Of a stretch of DNA of 64,000 bases, positions 42,164 through 53,315 are shown piece by piece. The translations under genes and the position numbers were made by a program. Within the stretch, counting starts at the first letter, position 1, and each line of letters opens with the position of its first letter. The notes beneath the pieces were generated by a model. That model did no database searches, had not been told where the DNA came from, and saw only the letters and a list, made by a program, of their open reading frames with translations. Source of the DNA: Anthonomus grandis grandis (Eukaryota > Arthropoda > Insecta > Coleoptera > Curculionidae); assembly GCF_022605725.1 (NCBI RefSeq), contig NC_065562.1:2604001-2668000 (forward strand), read 5' to 3'.

Positions 42164-43459
42164 ATGTACTTAAATATTGCACATTTGAATGTCTGGTCAC
42201 TTTTTACAGGATTTAATGAGCTTTATACGATTCTAACCGAAAATGAATATGATATATTAATTGTAACAGAAACTTGGTTGAACCCAAACTGTGATGACAA
42301 TTTACCTAATATTCCATCAGGATATAATTTAATTCATAAGGCTAGAGCTGGTCGTGGAGGTGGCGTTGGGGCATATGTTAAAGAGGGTCATTATTTTTCC
42401 TTTTTCTTTATTTTGATATTATGATTTTGACATGAGATTTAAACGTCGACTTTATAAATCTGCATAACCCTGTACTGGATACTCTTAACACCTATGGCCT
42501 CGAACAAATTATTAATGCACTTTAATTGACCCGATTTTTATTAACAATAAAGACATTGTCAATAAATGCGGCTCACTACCCTCTAATGGAATAAGCGATC
42601 ATAACCTTGTTTTTGTTAAAATATCTATTAAATTTATAAAGCCTCTTCCGCGTTTTTTTCAATATAGAACTTGTGGAGACTTTAATCTAAATGTTTTTAA
42701 AAATGATTTACAAAATATACCATGGGATAGAATTTTTTGGGAAAGAAGCATAGAAAAAAACGTTAATATCTTTAATGATCTTATTATCTCATTTTTTGAT
42801 AAACATGCTCCAGTTCGGAGGGTAAGAGCAACAAAACCTAGGGCTTCTTGGCTTACCAGAGATATTCGTGAATTGCAGAGATTAAGAGATAAAGCATGGC
42901 AAAAATATAAAAAGACTAAAACGGAAACTAATTACAATTATTATAAGACTTTAAGAAATCATACATTATCTTATATTAAAAAAGAAAAAAGAAATCACAT
43001 ATTAAATATTTCTAAACTTAATGATCCTTCTATGCTTTGGAAAACCCTACAAGACTTAAATATTACTTCACAAAATAACAGTACTCTTACGCTAAATCTA
43101 TCAAACGCTGAAAATATAAATAAATACTTCACCTCTTTTTTACAAACAGTAACTGAACAATGTAGGGATAAGATAGAATACTACAACAATAATATTTCTA
43201 ATTTTAAATCTAGATTTAACTTTTCACTTCTTAGGAAATACATTCAATTTTTCTAACCCTTAAATAAAATGCTGTAAGTGTAGATTCAATCAATTTAAAA
43301 GTGTTAAAAATGTGTATCCCTTTTATAGAAGACATTATTATGCATATGATTATCTCTATAATTGAAACAAGTGATGTACCGACTCTCTGGAAAACTGCAA
43401 TTGGCATCCCTTTACCTAAAATAAATGATCCTCAAACCTCAACCTAACTCCGACTTAAG
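42164..43459 (+). pseudogene. LINE ORF2, APE endonuclease and start of RT (broken)
   Basis: 42164-42420 encodes the start of an apurinic-type endonuclease (IAHLNVWSLFTGFNELYTIL, LIVTETWLNPN, RAGRGGGVGAYVKEG). The middle of the domain is deleted, since the next recognised piece is the GDFNVDFIN-like segment near 42440 and then SNGISDHNLVFVKI. The linker ASWLTRDIRELQRLRDKAW follows, open through 43256. The start of RT is then seen near 43375-43459 (VPTLWKTAIGIPLPKIND, DLR). RT stops abruptly at 43459. Confidence 0.82.
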
Positions 43460-46400
43460 ATGTATAGCGTTTTATTTTTCTACTCCTTATGTTCACTAAC
43501 GCTCCATTGATATTTCATTAATTTCAATAATTACATTAATAATTTCAGTCAACTTCTTTTATTCATATTTTTTTAAATTCACACTGTCAATGACACATTA
43601 CTACTGTAACGTATCACTCTCCTGGTTTAATTATTCATGCTTTCTGTTGACGGTCCGTCACTCTTCTGGTTGGTCTTAATTAATGTTTTCTCTGATTGGC
43701 TGATATTGACAGCTCAGGCGAGAGGTGGGGTCGTTACTTATTTAGTCGATACTGGTCCATTTTTCGACGACTTGTTCCCGTGTTGCGGGTAGAAGCGCAC
43801 GCAATCCTTAATCTTGTTAAGAGCGAAGCTCTTATATGTGCTCGTGAAGAATTGACAGATTTTAGGACTCGCGTCACATAAACGTTAATAACTTTGCTTC
43901 TATGGCGAATGTTTTTTTCTGGTTTTCACCGTTTTATGTGGGAAGGTTAAGGCTACGTGATGAGGTAGGGACGGGCGTGGCAAAAAAACGCTTTTTTTGC
44001 GAAAACAGTCGGTGCAGCAACTTGTGGAAAACTGACTGAGCCTAATTTTCTGAAACTCATTGACGTCAAAGGCCTTTATGCAAAGCAACTCCCAAAGGGC
44101 GCTTTTTAAGATAACCCCTTTAGAAGTCGGATTTTTCTGTGAATGAATTTTGAACTTTTTGCGCGGTACCTCGCGGACTTAAACGGTTGTGGGGCCTAAA
44201 CGATAATGTTGCCGACAATGCGAACAAAACAGCCCTTTTCTATGTAAATGTAGCTATCTTTTTTATTGAAACTATTTTTTTTAAAGAAACTCCTTCCGAG
44301 ATAAACGAGCTCAAACTTAAATTTTTTTTTTCGAAAAAAAAAAGTAAATTTTTTGAGAAATAAATTTTTTTCTATTCCTAAAAAATTTTTTTAATTTTTT
44401 TTGTTAACACCGTTTGAAAGCTTAATCCTTTAGGATTAAATAGAGGTATTATTCATGAGGCTACGTATTATACAGGGTGAGCTGTGTTATCAAATATAAA
44501 CCCCTTTTTGAGCCTTTTTTGACCGTTTTTTTCTACTTTTCTTAAAAACTCTTTATTGGCAGCACCTAGAGACTTCAAACTTTCAGCGTTTTAGGAACTT
44601 TTTAAATCCTATTTTTTGACGTACTCTACAACCTTCTACGTAGAGTAGTTTTTGCTCTACACCCTTTTTTAACTTTGACACTTTATACCGGCATACCTAT
44701 GATACCTACGACAACCATTTTTTTTCTGAAATCACCGGACACTATCTGGCTATAATCCACTAAAAACCGTTTTTCTTTAAATGTTTCCGTTTTTCCGCAA
44801 CGCGCTGTTATTTAAGCAAAACCCCCAAAAAAAAGCCGTTCCAATCAACCAGTCATACCCTGGAGACGCAGGAAGCCAGCTCATGGAACAATAAAGTTGG
44901 CGGTCCAGCACCCAATGTAAAAGCATTAGGACGACGTCACTATCGAGTCGCACATGACCAGATGACGTAATCGCGGGGTTTTCGGTATCGCGGCGGCAAA
45001 TTCGGCCCATTTGCGTTACGAGTTAGAGTAGGAAAAGCGGTTTTAGAGAAGGATGGAGGATGTCTGGCAACAATTATAAACGCGTCGTGTTCGTCTCGTG
45101 ACGTCATGAGTTATTTTATTAATGAAATATTAATGTTATGGGGACACTTTTGAACGGTTTTTTGATAAATTACTAGGATAAATAAAATGAATATAAATAT
45201 TAATAAATATATATTTGAAATATACAGAGGCTATTGATATTATGGAACATTTATGAGGATAATAATAATAGGTATAGAAATAGAATTATACGGGGGGTTT
45301 TAAGGTTGAGGGCATAAATAAGGAAAATATTATTTATAATAATAGTAATATTAATCTACAGGGTGTTTTAAGGTTTAAGAACATTTACAAGAAAGATAAT
45401 ATTTATAATACTTAAAAGTAAAAGCAGCAAGGTTAGGACAAGGTATAAATAGGTACCTGGAAAAAAAATAATAGTAATAATAGTTTTATTTTAGTTAGGG
45501 TTCTTTTAGTGGGGGTTGCTAAATTGGTAATAAATTTATATTAATAGTTTATCAATTTAGAAAAAAAAGACATTGATGCGGTGTGAAAAAAAGGTGTATT
45601 TTTTGTATTATTCTACTATATTACTGATATCACGGCTTTTATAGCTTCAATTCAATAAGTTGATACATTTTTTTATTCGTTTTTTTCCTTTAAATTTTTT
45701 TTATTTTATTATAATTGCCTTTTAAAATAAAAATTAAAAAAAAAAACAAGAAACAAACCACTTTTTCCTATCCTAATACATTGCTTCTTATGGGACCTGA
45801 TCTTTCTCTTTAGATTGTGACACTCGTATGAATCGCGGAAAAATTTGTCATAAAGCTTTTTTACTAGTTTTTGATTGGTCTTTAACCAGAAAAAAGAAAT
45901 TTTGAATTCGGAGCATATTTTGAAAAATGGTCATTTTAACCTCGGATTTTGTTCGAAAATCGAAAATTGCAAAGAAATAGGGTTTCTGTTCATTTTAGAG
46001 TCAAATTGGTAATAACCTTTTTTAAAGGTACTTTGAAGTAGTGCAGGATAGAAAAATAAAAAATTGATATTTCGATATTTATGTTTTACAGTTTTTTTTT
46101 AAGTTTCTCCGATTCTATAATAGCTAGAACCGATTTATTTTGATATGCGGATACCTCGAAAAATTCCTGAGAACTTTTATTTGAAACAAAAAGTTGTCAG
46201 AGTTACAGTTAATTTAGAAAAAAATAAAAATCATTTTTTCGAAATTTTTCGTATACCCCTTTCGATTTTCGACCAAAAAAAAATTATTTTTTTATTGAGT
46301 TTTTTTACTGGAAGTTATTAGTTTAGGGCTTACTTTAAAATTTGCCAATAATTATTTTAGGAAAAAAATGGTACCATGGGAAAAAACGAGTTTTCCTTTG

Positions 46401-47544
46401 TTTTTTCCACCTTTTTATTAATATCTAGGTTTCTATAGCTTCGACTCAATTCACTGATGGTTTTTTTTACTCCTTTTTCTTCATCTCTTCGTCTATTCCT
46501 TTCATGTTTAATTAGTATTGGCTTTCAAAAATAAAACTGAAAAATGAAAAAAATCCACGAAAAAACCCGGTTTTCTTATCCCCAAACATTAATTCTTATA
46601 CCTAATCTTTCTCTTTATATTGTGGCACTCGTATGAATCGTGGAAAAATTTGTCATAAAGCTTTTTTACAACTTTTTAAGTCGTCTTTAAGCAGAAAAAA
46701 GAAATTTTGAATTCGGAGCATATTTTGAAAAAATGCTCATTTTGACCCCGGATTTTGTTTGAAAATCGAAAACTGCAAAAAATAGGGTTTCCGTTCGTTT
46801 TAGAGTCAAATCGGTAATAACCTTTTTTAAAGGTATTCTGAAGTAGTACAGGATTGAAAAATAAAAAATTTAAATTTTTCCATAGGGCTCTTGATAATTC
46901 GATATTTATGTTTAATAGTTTTTACCAATTTTCTCCGATTCTATAATAGCTAAAACCGATTCGTTTAGACAGGCGAATACCTCTTAATATACCGAAGAAC
47001 TTGCTTTTCAAGCGAACAATTGCTTTTCAAAATAAAAAAATCGACATATAAACCCGGTTGTCTTATCCCAATATCCTAATAAATGGAACCCCCTTTTCCC
47101 TTTATCTTGTGGCACATATAAATCGTGGAAAATTTAATTATTAAACTTTTCTACTAAGTTTTGAATGGCCTTTAAGTTAAAAAAATTAATTTTGAATTCG
47201 GAGCATAATTAAAAAACGTAAATGAAATTACTTTAGAAACCGCGATTATCTGCATACTATGGTGAATACGCCATAACGTTCGCTAGTACAACTGCAGTGT
47301 ATTAATTGAGGACTCTGTTTTAGCGTTTTTACCCTAGATGCCACTAGCGTATTATAATAAAATAAGAAGGTATTGAATATTGGTTATATTTATACGAGTT
47401 ACTCGAGAGCGGAGCGTATTTGTAACACATCATGGTTCTTTGAAGCATGATACCCAGAAATAAGTAAGTAATATTTCAATGAGATTTATTTGTGATTATA
47501 ATATATAATGAGACCTTCCCTTTTCTCTCTGTATTTACTATGTA
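43460..47544. other. 4.1 kb unassigned block replacing the RT palm of the LINE
   Basis: The block lies between the RT start and the later RT piece and replaces about 130 RT residues, so it is an insertion with deletion or a rearrangement. It contains a moderately GC-rich 43600-44120 stretch, a TACAGGGTGAGCTG sequence near 44472, a GC-rich 44830-45110 stretch with GACGTCA and TGACGTCATG motifs, and a tandem repeat at 45590-47220. I recognise no protein domain. Confidence 0.6.
45590..47220. repeat. Tandem repeat, about 0.8 kb unit, 2.3 copies
   Basis: GAATTTTGAATTCGGAGCAT-type anchors (AATTTTGAATTCGGAGCATA) recur at about 45900, 46700 and 47190. TCCGATTCTATAATAGCTA recurs near 46108 and 46936. 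The third unit is partial and the second has an internal deletion. The units are diverged, so the array is old. Confidence 0.8.
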
Positions 47545-48508
47545 TACGGTAGTATCGGAATATCAAATAATATTCCGATTAAATCTGGTGTATCTCAGGT
47601 TACTATTTTATCCCCGCTCTTATTATTTACACAATAGATGTTATCGCTGCTCCTTTGTTTTGTAGTACACATGCCTATGCTGATAATACTCAGGAAGCTG
47701 CCGGAAAAATAAACTCGGATCTTAATATAGTTAATCAATTAGCTTACGAACATAATCTTAACTTAAACCCTAACAAGACAAAGTTATTGTGTTTTAGTAG
47801 TAAGACCAAAAAAGTAATGATAAAAAAGTCGTTAAATCTACACATTGGCGCTACAAGTTTATTATTTGTATCTTGTGCAAAAAATTTGGGCTTAATAGTG
47901 GATGAGGATCTAAGATTTCATGAACATGTACGGAAGATTATTAAAAAAGGATTTTATGCTCTTAAATTAATTTATAACAACCGACAAACTTAAACTTCCA
48001 TTAAAAAAGATGTTGTGTGATAGCCTTGTTTTATCGCATTTTAATTATTGTGCCTTTCTGTACGGGCCTTGTCTAACTGCGGAGGATAAATATAAAATTC
48101 AAAAAGTACAAAATGCATGCTGTAGGGTTTTGTATGGAATACGTAAATGTGACCATGTCTTTTATTTAATCTCTGAATGGAACTGGCTGAACACGGAAAA
48201 CCGAAGAACACACCATCTTTTAAACTTTGTTCATAAATTGCTTACTGAGGAGAAAGCATCTCAACTTCTTAAATTCAAATTTTTACCACGCACAGCAATT
48301 CACAATATTAACGTTAGATCCCGCCATGCTTTTACTGTACCACATTTTATGTTGTGGAGCCATGTTTGTGCCAGCCATGTTTCGGAGATCTTTTATTTTC
48401 AACGCCATCAGCATATACAATCGCATACCAGACAATTTTAAAATTGTTATTATAAATAAATTTAAATTAAAATCTCGACAGTTCCTAATGGACAGACAAG
48501 CTTGAACA
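47545..48508 (+). pseudogene. LINE ORF2, RT C-terminal half (broken)
   Basis: Begins with GISNNIPIKSGVSQ, the block before the catalytic box. The box itself reads HAYADNTQ, where DD is expected, so the second catalytic aspartate is Asn. The frame then runs through LNLNPNKTKLLCFSSK and CAKNLGLIVDEDLRFHEHV to 47993. It shifts and continues as LSHFNYCAFLYGPC and KVQNACCRVLYGIRKCDH to 48441, then shifts again to FNAISIYNRIPDNF at 48508. Several frameshifts are present. The 3' UTR follows with a GCAGCTTGCTAGACTTCGCC segment. Confidence 0.83.
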
Positions 48509-48820
48509 TGCAAGGAAATGCTGGGTTGGGCTGCCACCTGCGGTGGGCGCGGGGTGCGTTCGATGCTTTTGCTGCGACTGAGGAGGGTCGATTGTCTATT
48601 GCTAACATGGGTCAGTTTGTTTTGTTGAAATATAGTTATACAACATATGCCAAGAATAGCGCATATTTAAATATTTTATATTAAGTGAACCTTAAATGGG
48701 TTGAGTGAGAATAGCAGCTTGCTAGACTTCGCCCTTTACGTTTATACAAACTTTTTCTTTGATTCCATTATACTTAAGTACCGTATTTTTTTGTAACATA
48801 TAAAGGTTAATAAAAGTCGT

Positions 48821-49172
48821 TTTTATTTGTAATTTATAAAAATTTTCAAAATAAAAAATAAATATGAAAAAATGTGATAAATTAATAAGATTCAAAACAT
48901 TAAGAACAGCCCAAATTTTGAGCTCAAAAACTTCGAAAAATTCAATTACTCTTTTTATCTTTGCATTAAGTTCTATATAAGAATGCCCAAAAAAAAGGTA
49001 AAATACCTTTTTGCCCTAAATTGTATAATAAAGAAACTAGAGACGATTCTTTGAAAATGGCCCCAATGTTAAGCCCAAAAATTTCGAAAAATCGAAATAT
49101 TTAAAAATTTTAAAAACAAAATTACCATGAGATAAAGTATTAAATTATCATCAAAAAAAGTTTATAACTCTT
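48821..49172. repeat. Right arm of giant inverted duplication, block 3
   Basis: Reverse complement of about 16490-16895 (AAAATCGAAATATTTCGATT-type sequence, TTTATAACTCTT at the end). ACTCTT (49167-49172) is the left target duplication of the BEL element. Confidence 0.82.
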
Positions 49173-49691
49173 GTTCCAAATTGTGTTTTTTCCTTTAAAG
49201 GACCAGTCTGCAGCAGCGTTATAATAAACCTCGGGCAAATAACACAGTTTGTATTTTCATACATTTATTAAAAATACCCAGATAAAACACTACTACAAAC
49301 ACATTTTAAATGAACTGTAATAAATTTAATTCTGGTTCAAACAAAGACAAATTATAGATTGCTAGAAGCATTCGAAAAGAACTGGCCGTTAATATGTAAA
49401 TTACGCGTATGTAAAGGTGAATTTGTAAATTTGTATCATCACAGTTCGCAGGGATGTTAACCCGTTGAAAACCACGCACTCTTTTCGCGGCAGAAAACTC
49501 TACTACTTAAAACCTTAAAAACACAAAAATAAAAAATCTCTTCTCCTTAAAGGAAGTTTTTCAGAAACCTTCAAACCGGCCGCTTTCTCGGATTTTTTTT
49601 GGCGGTGCGCTATAGTACGCTTCACTTCTAAAATCTTGGGTTTTTAAATTAATATTCATATAATACAGTTCGATTCACTCATTACCTAACA
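49173..49691 (-). repeat. BEL/Pao 3' LTR
   Basis: In coding orientation begins TGTTAGGTAATGAGTG and ends GGAAAAAACACAATTT. The last few bases before ACTCTT (GTTCC) are not in the other LTR, so the outer edge is uncertain by a few bases. Confidence 0.88.
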
Positions 49692-49706
49692 TCCTCCCCC
49701 CCTTGA
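49692..49706 (-). promoter_or_regulatory. Polypurine tract of BEL/Pao element
   Basis: On the minus strand CAAGGGGGGGAGGA abuts the start of the 3' LTR. Confidence 0.75.
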
Positions 49707-49716
49707 GGTAACATCC

Positions 49717-50910
49717 TCAACAAGTCTCAGATGGAAATGGACAAAGTTTAGTAATAGGCCTTACCAAAACACTGTTTTCGGTACGCACTTTAACTACTCG
49801 CACCTTATCATCTTTTCCGGGAAATATTTCTAAGACGCGAGCTAAAAGCCACTTTAAAGGAGGAACACCATCATCCTTTAACAGAACAATGTCATTCACT
49901 TTCAAATTCTCCTTAGCCGTGAACCATTTACTGCGGTTTTGTTACTGCGGAGTGTTAAGGTACTCAACTGACCAACGCTTCCAAAAATATTGCCTGACCT
50001 TAGCGCACCTTTCATAAAAATTAAGTCGATTTTCCTGAATATTTAAAACATCTTTTTCCGGATAACTGTTCATAGGTTCTCCGATAAGAAAGTGTGCCGG
50101 AGTCAAACACGAAAAGTCTGTAGCATCAGTCGAAATTGGACACAGTGGTCTGGAATTCAAAATTGACTCGATCTGTGCCAGGACGGTTGAAAGTTCTTCA
50201 TACGTAAAGCAAGAATTCTTAATTGCCTTGTATAGCAGTGATTTTGTGCATTTAATTCCGGCTTCCCAAAGCCCTCCCCAATGTGGACTGTTTGGTGGAA
50301 TGAAACGCCACTCAATCTCTTTTGTTGACAAAAAATCGATAATTACATTCTTATTGGAATTCTTATTGGAATTTAAAAAATTTATAGACATCTTTAAGGA
50401 GATTGTTGGTTCCCTGAAAATTTGTAGCATTATCGCTGAAGATAATAGCAGGATTACCTCGACGTGCTATGAATCGTTTTAAAGTTAGCAAAAATGCCTC
50501 AGTTGATAAGCTAGTTACCAGTTCAATATGCATTGCCTTTGTGACCATGCAAATGAACAGAGCTATATAAGCTTTTGATTTGGAAGAATTTCGAAGTCTG
50601 GATTGTTTTATTAATATCGGTCCACCGAAATCAACCCCAACTTTAAAAAATGGTCTCGCAACTGTAGTTCTGTCCGCCGGTATAGCACCCATAATCTGAT
50701 GAACATTTGATGAACTAGCCCTAAATCGAAAACAAGTTGCACAAGCTTTCAAAACAGATTTTACTTGACTTAAACCATGAACTGGCCAAAATCTTGTTTT
50801 TAAATTGGCCAAAACCGTATGTGCTCCTGCATGATATAACTTTAGATGTTCCAACCTAATTAAAAGCTTAGTGACATAATGTCTTTCTGGGAGTATTATA
50901 GGAAATTTCT
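49717..50910 (-). pseudogene. BEL/Pao integrase and C-terminal domain (frameshifted)
   Basis: The region before 50854 in the next frame reads GRLANSYIPYDQKFPIILPE, the usual entry to the BEL integrase zinc domain. Then come LKLYHAGAHTVLANLKTRFW and a C..C motif (KACATCFRF). The DDE core has VGVDFGGP (D), IIFSDNATNF (D) and GGLWEAGIK (E). A frameshift near 50395 separates the second aspartate from the glutamate. The C-terminal DUF5641-like domain (WSVEYLNTPQ, VNDIVLLKDDGVPPLKW, VRVVKVRT) is interrupted by an in-frame stop after NTPQ at about 49942. All three catalytic residues are present but the enzyme cannot be made whole. Confidence 0.88.
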
Positions 50911-50912
50911 GA

Positions 50913-52640
50913 TCATATGGAATATAAGAGTTTGCAAGGCGTCCCTAAGATTCCGTGCTTATCTAAAAAAGGATTTAACCTCTTAAGATGACTGCTTTTA
51001 AAAACCGATTGATAATTTGCATTCCCTGAATTTGCATTAACCGTTTGTTGTTTAAGATGCTCAATTTCTGAAAGAAAACATTCTTCCTGAACCAATTTAA
51101 CAATTTTAAAAAGTGAGTTTCTCAGCTCATTAACGGTGAGAGGTCCTCGAAGTTTAGAATTTTTTGGATTTGAATTATTTATGAAACGAATACAGAATGC
51201 AAATGACCTCTGTAACCGCGAAAAACTAGCATATCTTGTCCAATCTAGAAGAATATTTTTACTTTGAAGTTTAGTATTGACTAAAGTGACCTTTTTCTGT
51301 TCAGGTGGATTTTCCATTGTAGTATGAAATTCGAAAGTTGAAAAATCAAAACTAGGATTTTCCAAAAACTTTGACCCATGCCACCATAGATTATTTGATA
51401 TGAGGTCTTTGGAAGAGGAACCGCGTGATATAATGTCAGCTGGGTTCAACTCTGACTTTATGTAGTTCCATTGAAACCCATGAGTAAGTTCTTGAATTTC
51501 GGAAACTCGGTTGGCTATGAACGTGTTCCAACGCGAGGGAGATGAGTTAAGCCAACAAATAACAATTTTTGAATCTGTCCAAAGCAAAACTCTTTTTATA
51601 TTAATCGAAAAAATTCTCATAAGTTTATGAACTAATTTGGACAAGAGCAGAGCTCCACAAAGTTCCAAACGTGGCAAAGATATTGTTTTGATTGGTGCCA
51701 CACGTGATTTTAAACAGACCAGGTTAGAAGAAATGTGTCCATCTGCATGCAATCCCTTGATATATATACATGCACCATATGCAACCATAGATGCGTCTGA
51801 AAAACCATGAAGTTTAACCTCTGTTACTAAATTGGAAGAAAATAAGTATCTTGGAATTTTTAAATTCATTAAATTTGTAAGACCATCAAAAAGTAAATCC
51901 CATTTTTTCCTTAAGTCAGGTGGCAACGTTTCGTCCCAGTCTAACTTTCGCATCCAAATTTCTTGCATTAATAATTTACCAATAATAATGACTGGACCTA
52001 TGAGACCCAGTGGGTCAAACATTTGTGAAATTTTTGAAAGAACCAGCCTTTTAGTGACTTGCTTTAGTTGATCATGCTGTGGAATTGATATTTTAAATAT
52101 ATCGCTACGTGGCTGCCAAACTAAACCCAAAACCTTATTTGACAAGGTTTCATCCTGAATTTGAACGCCATTTAAATTAGAACAAAAAGAATTTAATAAG
52201 GAAGTTTCGTTTGAGCACCATTTGTGAAGTACAAAACCTGCCGAACCTAACATTTCAGTTAATTGTCTAATTAACTCAACTAATTGGTCTCTATTATTTG
52301 CATTCCCTAAAATGTCGTCCACGTAACATTGTTTTAAAATTGCTTCAGAAGCTAATGGATATCTTTGAGCTTCATCCTGTGCTAAGTGCTTTAAACAACG
52401 AGTAGCAAGAAATGGCGCTGAATTCGTACCATAAGTAACAGTTTGAAGTTGCAAACATCTTAAATTCTCCTCAGGAGAGTCGCGCCAAATAATGTTTTGT
52501 AAGAAAAGTTGATTCGGATTAATTCGAATCATCCGATACATTTTTTGAATATCAGCTGTAACAACAAACAAAAATGAGCGAAATCTGATTAGAATATCGA
52601 ATAGATCTGGTTGAACTTGTGAGCCCTTAACATAATGCTA
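50913..52640 (-). pseudogene. BEL/Pao reverse transcriptase and RNase H frame
   Basis: Open from 52571 to 50913 (552 aa), with the coding frame extending upstream to about 52640 (GSQVQPDLFDILIRFRSF). It shows ADIQKMYRMI, TYGTNSAPFLATR and the catalytic CYVDDIL. The Pao-type Peptidase_A17/RNase H region follows (SKISQMFDPLGLIGPVI, LHGFSDASMVAYGACIYI, LPRLELCGALLLSKL, LWTDSKIVICWL). It ends in a frameshift near 50945, after which the other frame continues into integrase. Within itself this is the best preserved part of the element. Confidence 0.9.
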
Positions 52641-53315
52641 ATAAGTGAAATTCCACTAGAAGTTTGTGCAGAAGCGTCGAATACCACGCGCAACTTGGTG
52701 GTTAAGCTAGCTTCACTAATTATGCAGTGATGAGGAAGAAAAACCCTAAAGTCCCTGTTTGGATTTTTACAATCGAAATCTACATACTTTGCATGACCCA
52801 AATTGACATACTCGTCAATAAAATCTTTATATTGTTTAAATAAGTTCGAATCTTTGTATAGTCTTCTCTCCAAATAAGTAAAACGTTTAGTTGCCATTGC
52901 AAACGAATCTCCCAATTTTTTGTAATCATCAACACTGGCAAAAGGTAAATCTACCTGAAATTGCCCATTTTGTAAACGCTGTACCGTCTTAGAAAATATC
53001 TGTTCACAATGTTTATCCTCGTAAGACAAAACCTTTTTTCCAGAAACTTCTTCTAACTGCCAAAACCTTAAAATACTTTCATCAAGCTCCTGAATTGAAT
53101 GACAGACCGTTAATTCATTTATGTCATCAGAATATTTTCCACTGGAAACTGTTGTGGGCGCATTGCCACAAACCAACCAACCTAACCTGGAATTTTGTAG
53201 AACGGGCAAATCTTGACCCAATTTAATTATCCCAGAAAGAATGATGTCGAAATATAAGTCTGCTCCAATAAGCATGTCAATATTTGAAGTTTTAAAATAG
53301 CTGGGATCTGCTAAC
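52589..53315 (-). pseudogene. BEL/Pao protease C-terminus and RT N-terminus
   Basis: After a frameshift near 53312 the frame reads ADPSYFKTSNIDMLIGADLYFD, the C-terminal part of the Pao protease region (IGAD). It continues through DLPVLQNSRLGWLVCG and a helical linker with FDASVDD-like DLPFASVDDYKKLGDSF. The RT entry follows (FLPHHCIISEASLTTKLRVV, FDASAQTSSGISL). A second frameshift near 52632 ends it before the DIQKMY block. Confidence 0.88.

Larger units (their letters stand above)
40511..48820 (+). mobile_element. LINE with separate ORF1, endonuclease and RT; disrupted
   Basis: This sequence is absent from the left arm between the matches at about 16897 and 16915. It has the order 5' region, ORF1 (40651-41346), a spacer with a MITE, endonuclease and RT pieces, a 4.1 kb foreign or rearranged block (43460-47544), the RT C-terminus and a 3' UTR ending near TAATAAAAGTCGTTTTTA. 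Endpoints are approximate because no clean target duplication is visible. Confidence 0.75.

Noticed and set aside
43696..45010. Small frames in the GC-richer part of the unassigned block
   Set aside because: Too short and without motifs. GC content alone lengthens chance frames.
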